Virus record (IMG/VR): IMGVR_UViG_3300023215_000703
Coordinates: 1-41,826 of that record
DNA length: 41,826 nucleotides
Strand: one strand, 5' to 3'
From: a virus
Shown: positions 7,237-14,376 of the stretch, one piece after another
Layout: every line of letters begins with the position of its first letter
Numbering within the stretch: the stretch's first letter is position 1
Notes under the pieces: model-generated
The model's input: only the letters and a program-made list of their open reading frames with translations
Database searches by the model: none
Told to the model about the DNA's origin: nothing
Program-made: the position numbers and the translations under genes

Positions 7237-8001
7237 TTAGTAGTGATCCCAGCTTGTTTCGTAGTCGTCAGCATCAAGCCCTTGGTCTAGCTCTATCTGA
7301 CCTTTCATTGCGTACACATTGAAAAGTATTTTTTCCATGCTATATAAGCGGCCCATAGCCAAAGCCTCTCCAGGCTTTTTACCATCTACGCGAATGCTTA
7401 AAATGTCGTATTTACCCGTTTCCTTGTCTTTGCTTAGGTGCAGACTAAAGTCACAGCTATGCTTGTCTTGGTCAGCTTCTTTGTCTATGTAGACAGATAG
7501 TGAATCGCCTGGCTTGTTCCAGGAATAGCCGTTATCGTTTATGATCAGTGTTATATCACCCTCGGATTCATCACCTTCTTGTGCTTCTTTAAGTAGTGAG
7601 TTAACAATGTAAGAAAGCGTTATTTTTTCTGGCACTTCGGCTAGCAACTCTGCAAACTCTTTATCAAGCACTTCGGTTAAGCGTGAGTCGTAAAAGCCTT
7701 GAGCCGCCACTTTCAGGCGGTTTAAAACAAAGTCGTGATAAGTTGGCAAGTCGTCTAAACTTTCAATTTGCGGCATAATTGCCTTGGTCATTTTTTCTTT
7801 CAGTGCCTTACCTAAATCGCTGTAGCTACGAAAAACATTGTCTGCAGTATCTTCGATAAGCGAATCGACCTTTTTGCTAATTGCTATTTCAAGCGCGCCA
7901 GCTTGGATTTTTTCATTTAGAATGCGGCCAAACATTTCCTGAACTGTAGTGCTGCTTGGGTCGATTGTTGGCTCGAATGTATTTTCTTTTTTATCTGTCA
8001 T
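7237..8001 (-). CDS. hypothetical phage protein, 254 aa
   Basis: I recognise no family. ATG 8001 (MTDKKENTFEP) is preferred over an in-frame ATG 29 codons upstream because AAAGGA lies just before it and the longer form would overlap the upstream gene. The 254 residues are acidic with predicted helices and no motif of known function. An acidic protein in a leftward early operon beside ssb and an annealase is likely to act on DNA or on host proteins. That is inference only. Confidence 0.6.
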   Translation of the reverse strand: MTDKKENTFEPTIDPSSTTVQEMFGRILNEKIQAGALEIAISKKVDSLIEDTADNVFRSYSDLGKALKEKMTKAIMPQIESLDDLPTYHDFVLNRLKVAAQGFYDSRLTEVLDKEFAELLAEVPEKITLSYIVNSLLKEAQEGDESEGDITLIINDNGYSWNKPGDSLSVYIDKEADQDKHSCDFSLHLSKDKETGKYDILSIRVDGKKPGEALAMGRLYSMEKILFNVYAMKGQIELDQGLDADDYETSWDHY

Positions 8002-8012
8002 TTTTCTGTCCT

Positions 8013-8252
8013 TTATGCTGCCTGATTGCGCTTTGGTGGCTTTGGTAATCCGCCATTTGTTTCGATAATTGCGTGCATTTTTTTGCAAACGTTGAACGCT
8101 TCAATACGGTTGCGAGTAAACTTACACCCCGGTAACGTCCAGCCTTCCTCGCCTCTAAACTTTGCGGCCTTAACCACCGCCAAACCGAAGCAAAGATCAT
8201 CACAGCGTAAGTGTTCAACCATTCTTAGCTGCGGTACTCGTAAATTTGTCAT
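8013..8252 (-). CDS. hypothetical phage protein, 79 aa
   Basis: ATG 8252 (MTNLRVPQLRM) has GAGG five bases upstream and is preferred over an in-frame ATG at 8291. The 79-residue product is basic with three cysteines (LRCDDLCF, GCKF, VCKK) and a C-terminal PKPPKRNQAA. It lies between the coiled-coil gene and the 254-residue gene. Function unknown. Confidence 0.55.
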   Translation of the reverse strand: MTNLRVPQLRMVEHLRCDDLCFGLAVVKAAKFRGEEGWTLPGCKFTRNRIEAFNVCKKMHAIIETNGGLPKPPKRNQAA

Positions 8253-8309
8253 GTGAACCTCTGTAAAGAGCTTGCGCCCGTAGGCGCTCACTCGGTTGGA
8301 GTTGGAAAC

Positions 8310-9503
8310 TTATGCTGCTAGCACTTTATTTAGGCGTTGCTCTAAATCTTTTATAAGAACGTCCTGATCTTCGATATGACATTCAGCTGCGTCTAGCTGG
8401 TCACAAATACGGTCTAGCTCTTCATTGTCTGCGCGGTCCTGACTGCTCGGCCATAGATCCAGCGGCGTGTAACCTGTTGGCGCGCTAGTGCTTTCAAACA
8501 CTGGCGATTTAAAGTTATTACCAAGTAAAGGCTCGACTTCATCTTTTACCGGCTTGTTGGCTTCTGCTAATGCGTCACGCTCTTGCTGCTCAACCGGCTC
8601 TTGGCTTACTTGAACTTGCGGCTCTGGATCTGTAGTAACGGCTACAGACTCAAGCTGTAGTTTTTGTTGGTGCATCATTTTTAGCTGCTGGATAACTTGA
8701 GCTAACACTTGGATAACTTCATCTAAGCGATCACCGAACTTATCTGCGGTAGGCGTAAACTGCTCTAACTTCTCAATGCGCTCGGCTACCGCTGCGCTAG
8801 ACTTATCAAAGTAATTCATTGGATCATTGCGGAGGTTGTTAATGCGTTCGCCAATCTCTTGCGCTTGCTTTTGTAATCGCTCTTGTTGTGCAATTGCTTC
8901 TTGCTGAATGCGTAATTGCTCGCGCTCTGCTTCAACTGCTTCGGCCGCTTTAGCCGCTTGATACATATTGTTAAGCGCTTCAAGGATATTTTTCTTAGTG
9001 TCGATAGCTTCGTGAATAAGCTCTTTGTCGAACGATTCAGTATCTACCAGGTCTACAGCTTCGATTGTGTCAGCAATGAATTGTGAGCTTTGATTTTTAC
9101 ATTGCGCAGTAAAGTCGTGCATTTGCGCTATTTCTTGGCGCTGCTTGTTTAAGAATGCTTCACGCTCTTTAGCTATGCGTGCGGCTTCTTCTTTGCGGCG
9201 TTTATCTTCAAGCTCAAAAGCGTTAATGATTGGATCGTAAATCACATCAATTTTAGATATTAATTCATCACCGTAGGCTTTAAGCTCGTTAGTAAATCCA
9301 ATGCGGCGATCGTTAATTGATTTAACCAGCTTGTTGCGCTCAGTGCGTATTTTACGGCCTTGCTTAAATTCGTCATCGTCAGACATATCAAGTGAAAACG
9401 ACTTAGGGTATTGCTTGCGTAAATCAGCAAGTCCTTTCTTGGTTAAATCTTCCTGGTAAACAACTTCTACCAAGTTTGTTGCTGTGTTTTGATTAGTAGT
9501 CAT
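8310..9503 (-). CDS. coiled-coil phage protein (DUF1351-like), recombination cluster
   Basis: The 397-residue protein is mostly helical. It has a globular start (1-55), then long Lys/Glu/Ala/Gln-rich coiled coils (about 55-110, 145-215, 270-300) and a terminal coil (370-397). Proteins of this shape commonly sit beside Rad52- or RecT-type annealases in phages. Here the annealase gene ends 2 bases before this start, so they are probably co-translated. GGAG lies 8 bases before ATG 9503. The likely role is as a partner in recombination or a scaffold for it, with no direct evidence from catalytic motifs. Confidence 0.6.
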   Translation of the reverse strand: MTTNQNTATNLVEVVYQEDLTKKGLADLRKQYPKSFSLDMSDDDEFKQGRKIRTERNKLVKSINDRRIGFTNELKAYGDELISKIDVIYDPIINAFELEDKRRKEEAARIAKEREAFLNKQRQEIAQMHDFTAQCKNQSSQFIADTIEAVDLVDTESFDKELIHEAIDTKKNILEALNNMYQAAKAAEAVEAEREQLRIQQEAIAQQERLQKQAQEIGERINNLRNDPMNYFDKSSAAVAERIEKLEQFTPTADKFGDRLDEVIQVLAQVIQQLKMMHQQKLQLESVAVTTDPEPQVQVSQEPVEQQERDALAEANKPVKDEVEPLLGNNFKSPVFESTSAPTGYTPLDLWPSSQDRADNEELDRICDQLDAAECHIEDQDVLIKDLEQRLNKVLAA

Positions 9504-9505
9504 GG

Positions 9506-10441
9506 TTATACTCCGTTTCTTAGGTTGTTTAGCGCCTCTGTATGCGCTTGGTTGACTTGAGCCACAAAGCTACTGCTATCTACCTTGTTTGCTCGACAAT
9601 GACCTTTAAGCTCTTGCAATAAGTGTTTGTGGTTCATTGTTAAAACTGATTCGTTTTCCGCTGTAGTGATGCGGTCTTTAATGGCCGTATTTAGCCAGGC
9701 GTGAAACTTTTTATTAGCGTTCAAGCTGCTTTCTTGCTCTTTAGCTTCAAGCTCTGCTTTTTTGCGATCTTTTATTTCAATCGCTTTATCGCGTATATCA
9801 ATGCGGTTAACGGCTAGAGCGAATTTAAACGCCTGTTCGTAGTGCTCGCGCAGTGTTAACAGGCTGGTTGCTTGCTCGATAGCATCTAGGTACTTATCAA
9901 ACTTGGCAGAAGGTAAAGCCCAATCGGGTAAAGTGGGCGGGAACCATTCAGCGCTCATCTTAGGGCCGTTTTTATTGCTCTTACTAAGCGGTATATTGAT
10001 AAACTCACCGTTCGCTTTGAATCGGTTTTCAACCGGTACGCATGTTGCAAATTCGGTATCAAGTGAGTAAAGGTAGCGACCAATGCCAAATTGAACCGCT
10101 GTACGCTTCATAGCGCCAGATAAAGCACCTTTTAATGCTTCAATTTGCGAATACTCTGAACCATCCCATTTCGTGATCCAGTTATCGCCAAAGCGAATGC
10201 TTAATCCACACAAGTAACCTTTGCCGCTGGCGGCTTCTTTAAATTCGTTTTTCCATCCATCAATGCCGACTACATCGTCTAAACGCTGTTGAATAGCGCG
10301 GTTAGTGATGTAAGGAATAACCATTACCCATGGGTCGCTCTTGCTAGATACGCCGCTTTGTTGAACGCGCCATTCAATATCGTGCGCTTCAAATGGGTCA
10401 GCTAATAAGCGTTGAATTTCTGCTGTTTTTTTATCGATCAT
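9506..10441 (-). CDS. Rad52/Rad22-family single-strand annealing protein
   Basis: The 311-residue protein carries the Rad52_Rad22 domain over about 1-130, ending in the hallmark GALSGAMKRTAVQFGIGRYL (105-124). These proteins anneal complementary single strands and drive phage recombination. The C-terminal 130 residues are a helical extension. It overlaps the AlpA-like gene upstream by 11 bases and lies 2 bases from the coiled-coil gene. No phage exonuclease gene (lambda exo type) is apparent in the operon, so single-stranded substrates may come from a host nuclease. Confidence 0.9.
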   Translation of the reverse strand: MIDKKTAEIQRLLADPFEAHDIEWRVQQSGVSSKSDPWVMVIPYITNRAIQQRLDDVVGIDGWKNEFKEAASGKGYLCGLSIRFGDNWITKWDGSEYSQIEALKGALSGAMKRTAVQFGIGRYLYSLDTEFATCVPVENRFKANGEFINIPLSKSNKNGPKMSAEWFPPTLPDWALPSAKFDKYLDAIEQATSLLTLREHYEQAFKFALAVNRIDIRDKAIEIKDRKKAELEAKEQESSLNANKKFHAWLNTAIKDRITTAENESVLTMNHKHLLQELKGHCRANKVDSSSFVAQVNQAHTEALNNLRNGV

Positions 10442-10640
10442 CTTGAAGCCCTTGCTTGTTATAAGTTACCTTGGGGAGATTTTGCATCCATTCTTCAATA
10501 TCACTAGCAAGCCAGCCCATAGCCTTTTCTGCGATCTTTCTTCTTGCGGGAAACTTACCTTCTCGTTCCAATCTATTTATTGATGAAACGCTTACCCCTA
10601 CCAATTCCACAACTTCTTGTAGTTTTAAAATTCTATTCAT
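10431..10640 (-). CDS. AlpA-family transcriptional regulator
   Basis: The 69-residue MerR-like winged-helix protein has the AlpA pattern (LQEVVELVGVSVSSINRLEREGKFP, then W…DIEEW). GGAG precedes ATG 10640. It is the second gene after the leftward promoter. It probably regulates early genes, but excision is also possible. Two AlpA-like genes in one prophage suggest one acts as Xis and the other as a regulator. Confidence 0.85.
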   Translation of the reverse strand: MNRILKLQEVVELVGVSVSSINRLEREGKFPARRKIAEKAMGWLASDIEEWMQNLPKVTYNKQGLQDDR

Positions 10641-10673
10641 AATTTCACTCCGATTGATTATTTGCGCTCGCTT

Positions 10674-10970
10674 TTAGCTCGCTAACTGAATGAGTGGGGC
10701 TGTTGATGTGTCTTGTTTTTTAAAGCTGCGCACTGTGTTGTATGCCGCTTCAAGCTGATCAACTGCATCGACATCGGTTAAAAAAATCGTGATTGATTTT
10801 TCACACTTGCCATTGACGTAAATAAATACGCAAATTGACGGATCGGTTGCTGTAGTAACAATATTTACATGCACGCTAGGGCGAAAATTAAATGACTCAA
10901 CGGCCAAGGCTGCAATGAGCGTTTTCGCATCAAGCGATAAAGCGGGGAATGTTTGAGAGTTGTTATTCAT
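10674..10970 (-). CDS. hypothetical first gene of the leftward operon
   Basis: The 98-residue protein starts at an ATG preceded by GAGG at a 5-base gap. It is the first gene after the leftward promoter. The position is that of lambda N, but the protein is not rich in arginine and shows no Arg-rich motif, so an N role is not supported. The family is not recognised. Confidence 0.55.
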   Translation of the reverse strand: MNNNSQTFPALSLDAKTLIAALAVESFNFRPSVHVNIVTTATDPSICVFIYVNGKCEKSITIFLTDVDAVDQLEAAYNTVRSFKKQDTSTAPLIQLAS

Positions 10971-10982
10971 GTTTGCCTCAAG

Positions 10983-10998
10983 GTTCGTTTTTCTAAAC
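10983..10998. promoter_or_regulatory. operator OL-a (CI/Cro site)
   Basis: GTTCGT-TTTT-CTAAAC fits the six-site consensus GTTCAT-N4-CTAWAC. It lies just downstream of the leftward promoter. Confidence 0.6.
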
Positions 10999-11007
10999 TT
11001 TGAGGTA

Positions 11008-11035
11008 AGTTTATATAACTATACCTAGTTGTCAA
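11008..11035 (-). promoter_or_regulatory. leftward early promoter PL
   Basis: On the minus strand a perfect -35 TTGACA (11030-11035) is followed after 16 bases by TAAACT (11008-11013). Operator OL-b covers the -10 and spacer. It would drive the operon from 10970 to 1538. Confidence 0.7.
11009..11024. promoter_or_regulatory. operator OL-b (CI/Cro site)
   Basis: GTTTAT-ATAA-CTATAC fits the shared 16-bp dyad. It overlaps the -10 of the leftward promoter, where a bound repressor would block RNA polymerase. Confidence 0.7.
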
Positions 11036-11042
11036 ACAAAAA

Positions 11043-11058
11043 GTTCATAAATCTAAAC
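11043..11058. promoter_or_regulatory. operator OL-c (CI/Cro site)
   Basis: GTTCAT-AAAT-CTAAAC is one of the closest matches to the consensus. It lies just upstream of the -35 of the leftward promoter. Confidence 0.7.
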
Positions 11059-11068
11059 TTAACACTCA

Positions 11069-11093
11069 TAAAAAAGCGCCTTTATCGGGCGCT
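11069..11093 (-). terminator. terminator of the CI operon
   Basis: Read on the minus strand, AGCGCC and GGCGCT form a perfect 6-bp stem with a 7-base loop, followed by a run of T. It ends leftward transcripts from the repressor operon before they reach the early promoter. Confidence 0.85.
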
Positions 11094-11124
11094 ATCTACT
11101 TTTATATGGGGTTTGAGGCGGGTT

Positions 11125-11436
11125 TTAGTGGTTGTTTTTATTTTTGCAGTTGTAAGCGTTTGCAGAAACACTAGGCGAATAACCGCCGTTAATTGATTGC
11201 CATACAATATGTGTAGCACCAGAATCAATGGCTTGTTGTTTTGCTTGCTCTTTAGCGTTCTCAATCCCAGACGAAGCGGCAAGGCCGCCCCAGCCAGAGG
11301 TGCCGCTAACATTGGTTATATAATCACAATTCCCTACATTTCTTTCACTGGTTTCTTTAATTGTGCCTATCGCTTTGGATGAAGCGCAACCAGTGATAAC
11401 CAAGATTATAAGAACTGGCAGTATGTTTTTATTCAC
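11125..11436 (-). CDS. lipoprotein in the CI operon (DUF4156-like)
   Basis: The 103-residue protein starts with GTG (GAGG 7 bases before). It has a signal peptide ending in the lipobox ITGC (C17), so it is a lipoprotein likely anchored to the outer membrane. The mature part has C37 and C96, a Gly-rich stretch and an Ala-rich helix followed by ATHIVWQSINGG, similar to DUF4156 lipoproteins. It is the last gene transcribed with cI, upstream of a terminator and outside the lytic operons, so it should be made in the lysogen. That is the position of lambda rexB, and a surface lipoprotein there suggests superinfection exclusion or lysogenic conversion. This is inference. Confidence 0.7.
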   Translation of the reverse strand: MNKNILPVLIILVITGCASSKAIGTIKETSERNVGNCDYITNVSGTSGWGGLAASSGIENAKEQAKQQAIDSGATHIVWQSINGGYSPSVSANAYNCKNKNNH

Positions 11437-11454
11437 TCTACACCTCTGCTTTTG

Positions 11455-11643
11455 TTATTTGCTGTATAAATTATTGCAAGAGTGAACAACGGCCTTAGCT
11501 GCCATATCTGAATTGGCATTTTCAATATTGCTTAGGATGCACTCATCTGCGTTTTTTGGTGTTAAATAGGTTTGCACACAAACTATTGCTATGAAGGATG
11601 AAATAGCGAACGCGACCCCTATATTTCTCATTTTTTGACTCAT
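11455..11643 (-). CDS. small membrane-anchored protein in the CI operon
   Basis: The 62-residue protein has a short basic start, a hydrophobic segment (8-27, IGVAFAISSFIAIVCVQTYL) and a conserved-looking tail with two cysteines. The tail reads ADECILSNIENANSDM and ends SCNNLYSK. Similar tails occur in small bacterial proteins as far as I recall, so it may be a secreted or anchored domain with one disulfide. It lies between cI and the lipoprotein gene with short gaps and AAAGG before its ATG, so it is probably expressed in the lysogen. Function unknown. Confidence 0.65.
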   Translation of the reverse strand: MSQKMRNIGVAFAISSFIAIVCVQTYLTPKNADECILSNIENANSDMAAKAVVHSCNNLYSK

Positions 11644-11669
11644 TACTAACAGCCTTTTGTAAGTTAAAG

Positions 11670-12311
11670 TTAAAAATCTTGAATCAGCTGTTTAACCACG
11701 CCAATAATCGTGCAGTTTCCATTTATCGGCAGTGTTGGATAGCTGTTATTAAAAGGCTTTAAGTATTTAGCTCCGCCATCAATAACCAGCTGCTTTAATG
11801 TTGCCTCATCGCTATCTTCTAGCCGCGCAACAACAACCTTGCCATGCTCTGCTGGCACGTTGGGGTCAACGATAATAACTGAACCCTCTGGTATAGACTT
11901 CCCTCCGCTAAAGCTTGTCATGCTGTCGCCTTTGACGCGAAGCGCAAACGAGTCATCGCTCACATTTGCCGTGTGTTGGTAAAATACGGTGTCACTTTGG
12001 CGTAAGCTTTCCATATCTATCTCTTTCCATTTGCCTGCTTGCACCCATGAAATTAAAGGGGCCTTTCCTCTTAAATCAGGACCCAGCTCTAATTCAATGT
12101 TTTTTTCCGGCGTACCCTTGCCTTCGATTAGCCATGTTAAATTACAACGCAAGAATTTAGCGAGCCTTATGGCGTTTTCGCCGCCAGGCTTTGTTACCCC
12201 ATTCCGCCACTGGCTTACACTACCTTTAGATACTTTCAGCTGATTAACAATATCTATCCCTTTTACGCCTACGGCTTTCATTTGCTGTTCAAGTCTATCT
12301 TCAAATGCCAT
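11670..12311 (-). CDS. cI: CI-type phage repressor (HTH + S24 LexA-like peptidase)
   Basis: The 213-residue protein keeps the prophage silent. The N-terminal helix-turn-helix (about 17-55, VKGIDIVNQLKVSKGSVSQW) binds operators. The S24 self-cleavage domain follows, with the cleavage site A92-G93, nucleophile S130 (GDSM) and general base K173 (TLKQLVI), all present. RecA-stimulated self-cleavage, hence SOS induction, is expected from the family. It is divergent from cro across a 115-bp promoter region with three operator sites. The next genes on the same strand are two small envelope proteins. Confidence 0.95.
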   Translation of the reverse strand: MAFEDRLEQQMKAVGVKGIDIVNQLKVSKGSVSQWRNGVTKPGGENAIRLAKFLRCNLTWLIEGKGTPEKNIELELGPDLRGKAPLISWVQAGKWKEIDMESLRQSDTVFYQHTANVSDDSFALRVKGDSMTSFSGGKSIPEGSVIIVDPNVPAEHGKVVVARLEDSDEATLKQLVIDGGAKYLKPFNNSYPTLPINGNCTIIGVVKQLIQDF

Positions 12312-12326
12312 TAGTTATATCCCTTG

Positions 12327-12342
12327 GTATAGATAACTAAAC
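12327..12342. promoter_or_regulatory. operator OR-a (CI/Cro site)
   Basis: GTATAG-ATAA-CTAAAC is a near-perfect dyad. It lies between the repressor start and the -10 of its own promoter, where it would allow autoregulation like lambda OR3. Confidence 0.7.
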
Positions 12343-12371
12343 ATAATACTGCTTTTGTGGTTCATTTACCT
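12343..12371 (-). promoter_or_regulatory. repressor maintenance promoter PRM
   Basis: On the minus strand TATTAT (12343-12348) is a good -10. The -35 at 12366-12371 (AGGTAA) is poor and overlaps operator OR-b, as expected for a promoter that needs CI for activation. Confidence 0.5.
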
Positions 12372-12375
12372 TGAC
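12360..12375. promoter_or_regulatory. operator OR-b (CI/Cro site)
   Basis: GTTCAT-TTAC-CTTGAC has a perfect left half and a weaker right half. It covers the -35 of the rightward promoter and the -35 position of PRM. Confidence 0.55.
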
Positions 12376-12400
12376 TTAGTATTGTTCATAAAACTATACT
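12371..12400 (+). promoter_or_regulatory. rightward early promoter PR
   Basis: TTGACT (12371-12376) and TATACT (12395-12400) are separated by 18 bases. Two operator sites overlap it. Transcription starts near 12407 and enters cro. Confidence 0.8.
12384..12399. promoter_or_regulatory. operator OR-c (CI/Cro site)
   Basis: GTTCAT-AAAA-CTATAC covers the spacer and -10 of the rightward promoter, comparable to lambda OR1. Confidence 0.7.
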
Positions 12401-12426
12401 TGCCGCACAAAACTAAGGAGGTTTAG

Positions 12427-12639
12427 ATGAAAACCACAGACGCAGTTGCACATTTTGGCAGCAATATAAAGCTAGCCAATGCTTTCAATCCACCTTTAAC
12501 CAAGGGGGCCATTACGCCCTGGGTAAAATCAGGGCTTATCCCTCGTGGTCGAGCTTGCGAACTTGAGCTGCTTACCGGCGGCAAGCTTAAAGTTGATTTT
12601 TCTGTTTACTCAGATGATGAGCCTCAAACCGCAGCGTAA
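12427..12639 (+). CDS. cro: Cro-like repressor
   Basis: The 70-residue helix-turn-helix protein resembles Cro/YdaS-type phage regulators (TTDAVAHFGSNIKLANAF, then ITPWVKSGLIPRGRACELE, then LTGGKLKV). It is the first gene after the rightward promoter, divergent from cI, with AAGGAGG 5 bases before the ATG. It would bind the same operators as CI to favour lytic growth. Size, position and fold agree with Cro. Confidence 0.9.
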   Translation: MKTTDAVAHFGSNIKLANAFNPPLTKGAITPWVKSGLIPRGRACELELLTGGKLKVDFSVYSDDEPQTAA

Positions 12640-12650
12640 GGAGACTATAA

Positions 12651-13184
12651 ATGTTCTTATCTAAAAATAGTACGTGCAAAAGCTCACCAAGTACCCGCTG
12701 CCCAATGGCGGCGGCAGCTAGTTATGTAAGCGATCACAATATATCTGATATTGCTCGCAAGATTGGCGTTGGTGAAAAAATACTAATCAACAAGCTAAAC
12801 GACAACTGCGACTCGCACCACCTTAATTTGCAGCAGGCGGTTGCGATTGGCGATGTAACAAATGATCACCGAGTTTTAAATGCGTGGGCTTACAGCCTTG
12901 GCAAAACAATTATTGACTTGCCTGATGTTGGACTTTCTGAAGAAGAGCTTGCCGATCAGATTTTAAAAGTTGGCGAAGCTAGCGGCGATTATTGCAAGTC
13001 GATTCGACTGGCTAGAGAGGACGGCATTATTGAAGAGTCGGAATTTAACGATATACAGAGCAAAGCGCTTGAGGCGATTGTGTCTATTTTGCACGTAACA
13101 GCAGAGCTTGAGCAAATGGTTCGTCCTGGACCATCCACAACCCCACCAAACAGCCCTAAAAAAACAAATTTAAAGGTTGCTTAG
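12651..13184 (+). CDS. CII-like regulator (phage CP76 family)
   Basis: The 177-residue protein matches the CP76/CII-like family. An N-terminal helix-turn-helix (SDHNISDIARKIGVGEK…LNDN) is followed by HHLNLQQAVAIGDVTNDH and a helical C-terminus. By analogy to lambda CII it would influence the lysis-lysogeny choice or early gene expression. It follows cro with a 12-base gap and GGAG before its ATG. The family is clear. The CII role is inferred from position. Confidence 0.8.
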   Translation: MFLSKNSTCKSSPSTRCPMAAAASYVSDHNISDIARKIGVGEKILINKLNDNCDSHHLNLQQAVAIGDVTNDHRVLNAWAYSLGKTIIDLPDVGLSEEELADQILKVGEASGDYCKSIRLAREDGIIEESEFNDIQSKALEAIVSILHVTAELEQMVRPGPSTTPPNSPKKTNLKVA

Positions 13185-13186
13185 CA

Positions 13187-13405
13187 ATGGCAGATCACGC
13201 AGACGCAGCACAATTAGAAATAGAGCATACCGAATCGCGCTTAATAGCAAACTTAAAGCAACAAGATGTTGAGCCTACAGACGATTGCATTGAGTGCGGC
13301 AATGAAATTCAAGAGGCCCGTAGAAAGGCTATTAAGACCAATTTATGTATTGGTTGCGCAGAAATGCGCGAGTTGCATAGCAGAAACTACGCAACTCGCA
13401 GGTAA
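13187..13405 (+). CDS. DksA/TraR-type zinc-finger protein
   Basis: The 72-residue protein has a helical start and a four-cysteine zinc finger, C34-x2-C37 and C54-x2-C57 (CIECG…CIGCAEM), typical of phage TraR-like proteins. TraR binds the secondary channel of RNA polymerase and mimics DksA with ppGpp. It would adjust host transcription during infection. It starts 3 bases after the CII-like gene and is followed by a hairpin at 13410. Confidence 0.9.
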   Translation: MADHADAAQLEIEHTESRLIANLKQQDVEPTDDCIECGNEIQEARRKAIKTNLCIGCAEMRELHSRNYATRR

Positions 13406-13409
13406 AACA

Positions 13410-13446
13410 AAACCCGCATCAGCTTTGGCGGCACGATAGCGGGTTT
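13410..13446 (+). other. hairpin between the traR-like gene and the O-like gene
   Basis: AAACCCGC (13410-13417) and GCGGGTTT (13439-13446) form an 8-bp perfect stem with a 21-base loop. The T-run after it is short. It could be a weak terminator (like lambda tR1, which lies in a similar place) or a leader structure for the replication gene. Confidence 0.5.
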
Positions 13447-13464
13447 CAATTTAGCGAGATAATT

Positions 13465-14376
13465 ATGAACAATTTAGCAGAAGTTTACAAGTTCCCTGAT
13501 AAACGAGGGGGCGAAATTAATCAACATGACACAGGTGGTTATGTGAAAGCAGATATTGAGCAAGGTTATGACAGACTAGCCCAAAAGCTAACTGACACGC
13601 TTGCAAATCCACCGGTAAAGCTAAGCGCACGCGAGTATCAAATTGTATTTGCTGTGATCAGTAAAACGTACCGCTGGCAGAAAAAAAATGACTGGATGAC
13701 GAATACGCAAATTAGCAACTTGACCGGAATTGACAGCACAAATATCGGGAAAATAATTAAAGGTTTAATTGCTAAAAAAGTGTTATTTCGTGATGGCAAA
13801 AACACTGGGATTAATCCTGTAGTTAGTGAGTGGCAGGAAATAGAAACTAGTCAAAAGCAACTAAAAACTAGTCAAAAACGACTAGTTAAAAATACCCCTA
13901 AAACTAGTCAAAAACGACTAGCTAACTCGTCAAAAACGACTAAAAAACTAGTCGAAAATGACTGTCACATAAGAAAAGAAACTAATACAAAAGATAATTT
14001 AAAAAAAATAAACAAAAAAAGTTTGCTTGAGACTTTAGATTTTTCTACATGGCCTGCATTGCCAAACCAACAAATATTTGATGATTGGGTCGCTATGCGT
14101 AAAGCAAAAAAAGCGAGCATTAGTCAAACCGTGATCAACAACTTCGGCAAGCAATTTCAAATCGCTTATCAAAATGGCCTGAGCGTTGATGAATGTTTAT
14201 CTGAGTGCATAACGAGAAACTGGCAGGGCTTTAAATATTCTTGGATAGCTAACGCAAACCAGAGCCAGTATTCAGGTATGGCGCAACGCCAATCAAACAA
14301 CGTAGGCGATCAGCTTGCTTACTTGCAAGACTCACTTGCGCATATTCCAACCCCGCACGATGACGAGGTGTTGTAA
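13465..14376 (+). CDS. phage replication initiator, O-like
   Basis: The 303-residue protein has the phage replication protein O N-terminal fold: VKLSAREYQIVFAVISKTY, then MTNTQISNLTGI, then GKIIKGLIAKKV. This is a winged-helix DNA-binding domain at about 40-120. The middle (about 127-170) is repetitive (TSQKRL, TSQKQL) because the DNA there carries iterons. The C-terminal part would contact the helicase loader. It overlaps the P-like gene by one base (TAATG). The layout equals lambda O with ori inside the gene. Confidence 0.85.
   Translation: MNNLAEVYKFPDKRGGEINQHDTGGYVKADIEQGYDRLAQKLTDTLANPPVKLSAREYQIVFAVISKTYRWQKKNDWMTNTQISNLTGIDSTNIGKIIKGLIAKKVLFRDGKNTGINPVVSEWQEIETSQKQLKTSQKRLVKNTPKTSQKRLANSSKTTKKLVENDCHIRKETNTKDNLKKINKKSLLETLDFSTWPALPNQQIFDDWVAMRKAKKASISQTVINNFGKQFQIAYQNGLSVDECLSECITRNWQGFKYSWIANANQSQYSGMAQRQSNNVGDQLAYLQDSLAHIPTPHDDEVL
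13846..13964 (+). repeat. five origin iterons
   Basis: Copies of ACTAGTCAAAAACGACTA start at 13846, 13867, 13903, 13925 and 13947 (spacing 21, 36, 22, 22). Each has inverted arms TAGTC/GACTA around a CAAAAA-type centre. They lie inside the O-like gene, as in lambda. Confidence 0.85.
13965..14030. other. AT-rich unwinding region of the putative replication origin
   Basis: Immediately after the last iteron is a strongly A-rich stretch with long A runs (14000-14021). Together with the iterons this reproduces the lambda ori order: iterons, then DNA unwinding element. Origin activity is inferred. Confidence 0.7.

Noticed and set aside
10674-10970. Lambda N-type antiterminator at the first leftward gene
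   Set aside because: The protein lacks the Arg-rich RNA-binding start, and no clear boxB-type stem was found near PL.
11082-11312. Alternative minus-strand frame inside the lipoprotein gene
   Set aside because: It overlaps the lipoprotein in another frame and reads into the terminator. The lipoprotein has a signal peptide and a ribosome site.
13846-13964. CRISPR-like array
   Set aside because: The repeats are 18 bp, uneven, palindromic and inside the O-like gene. No cas genes are present. They are origin iterons.
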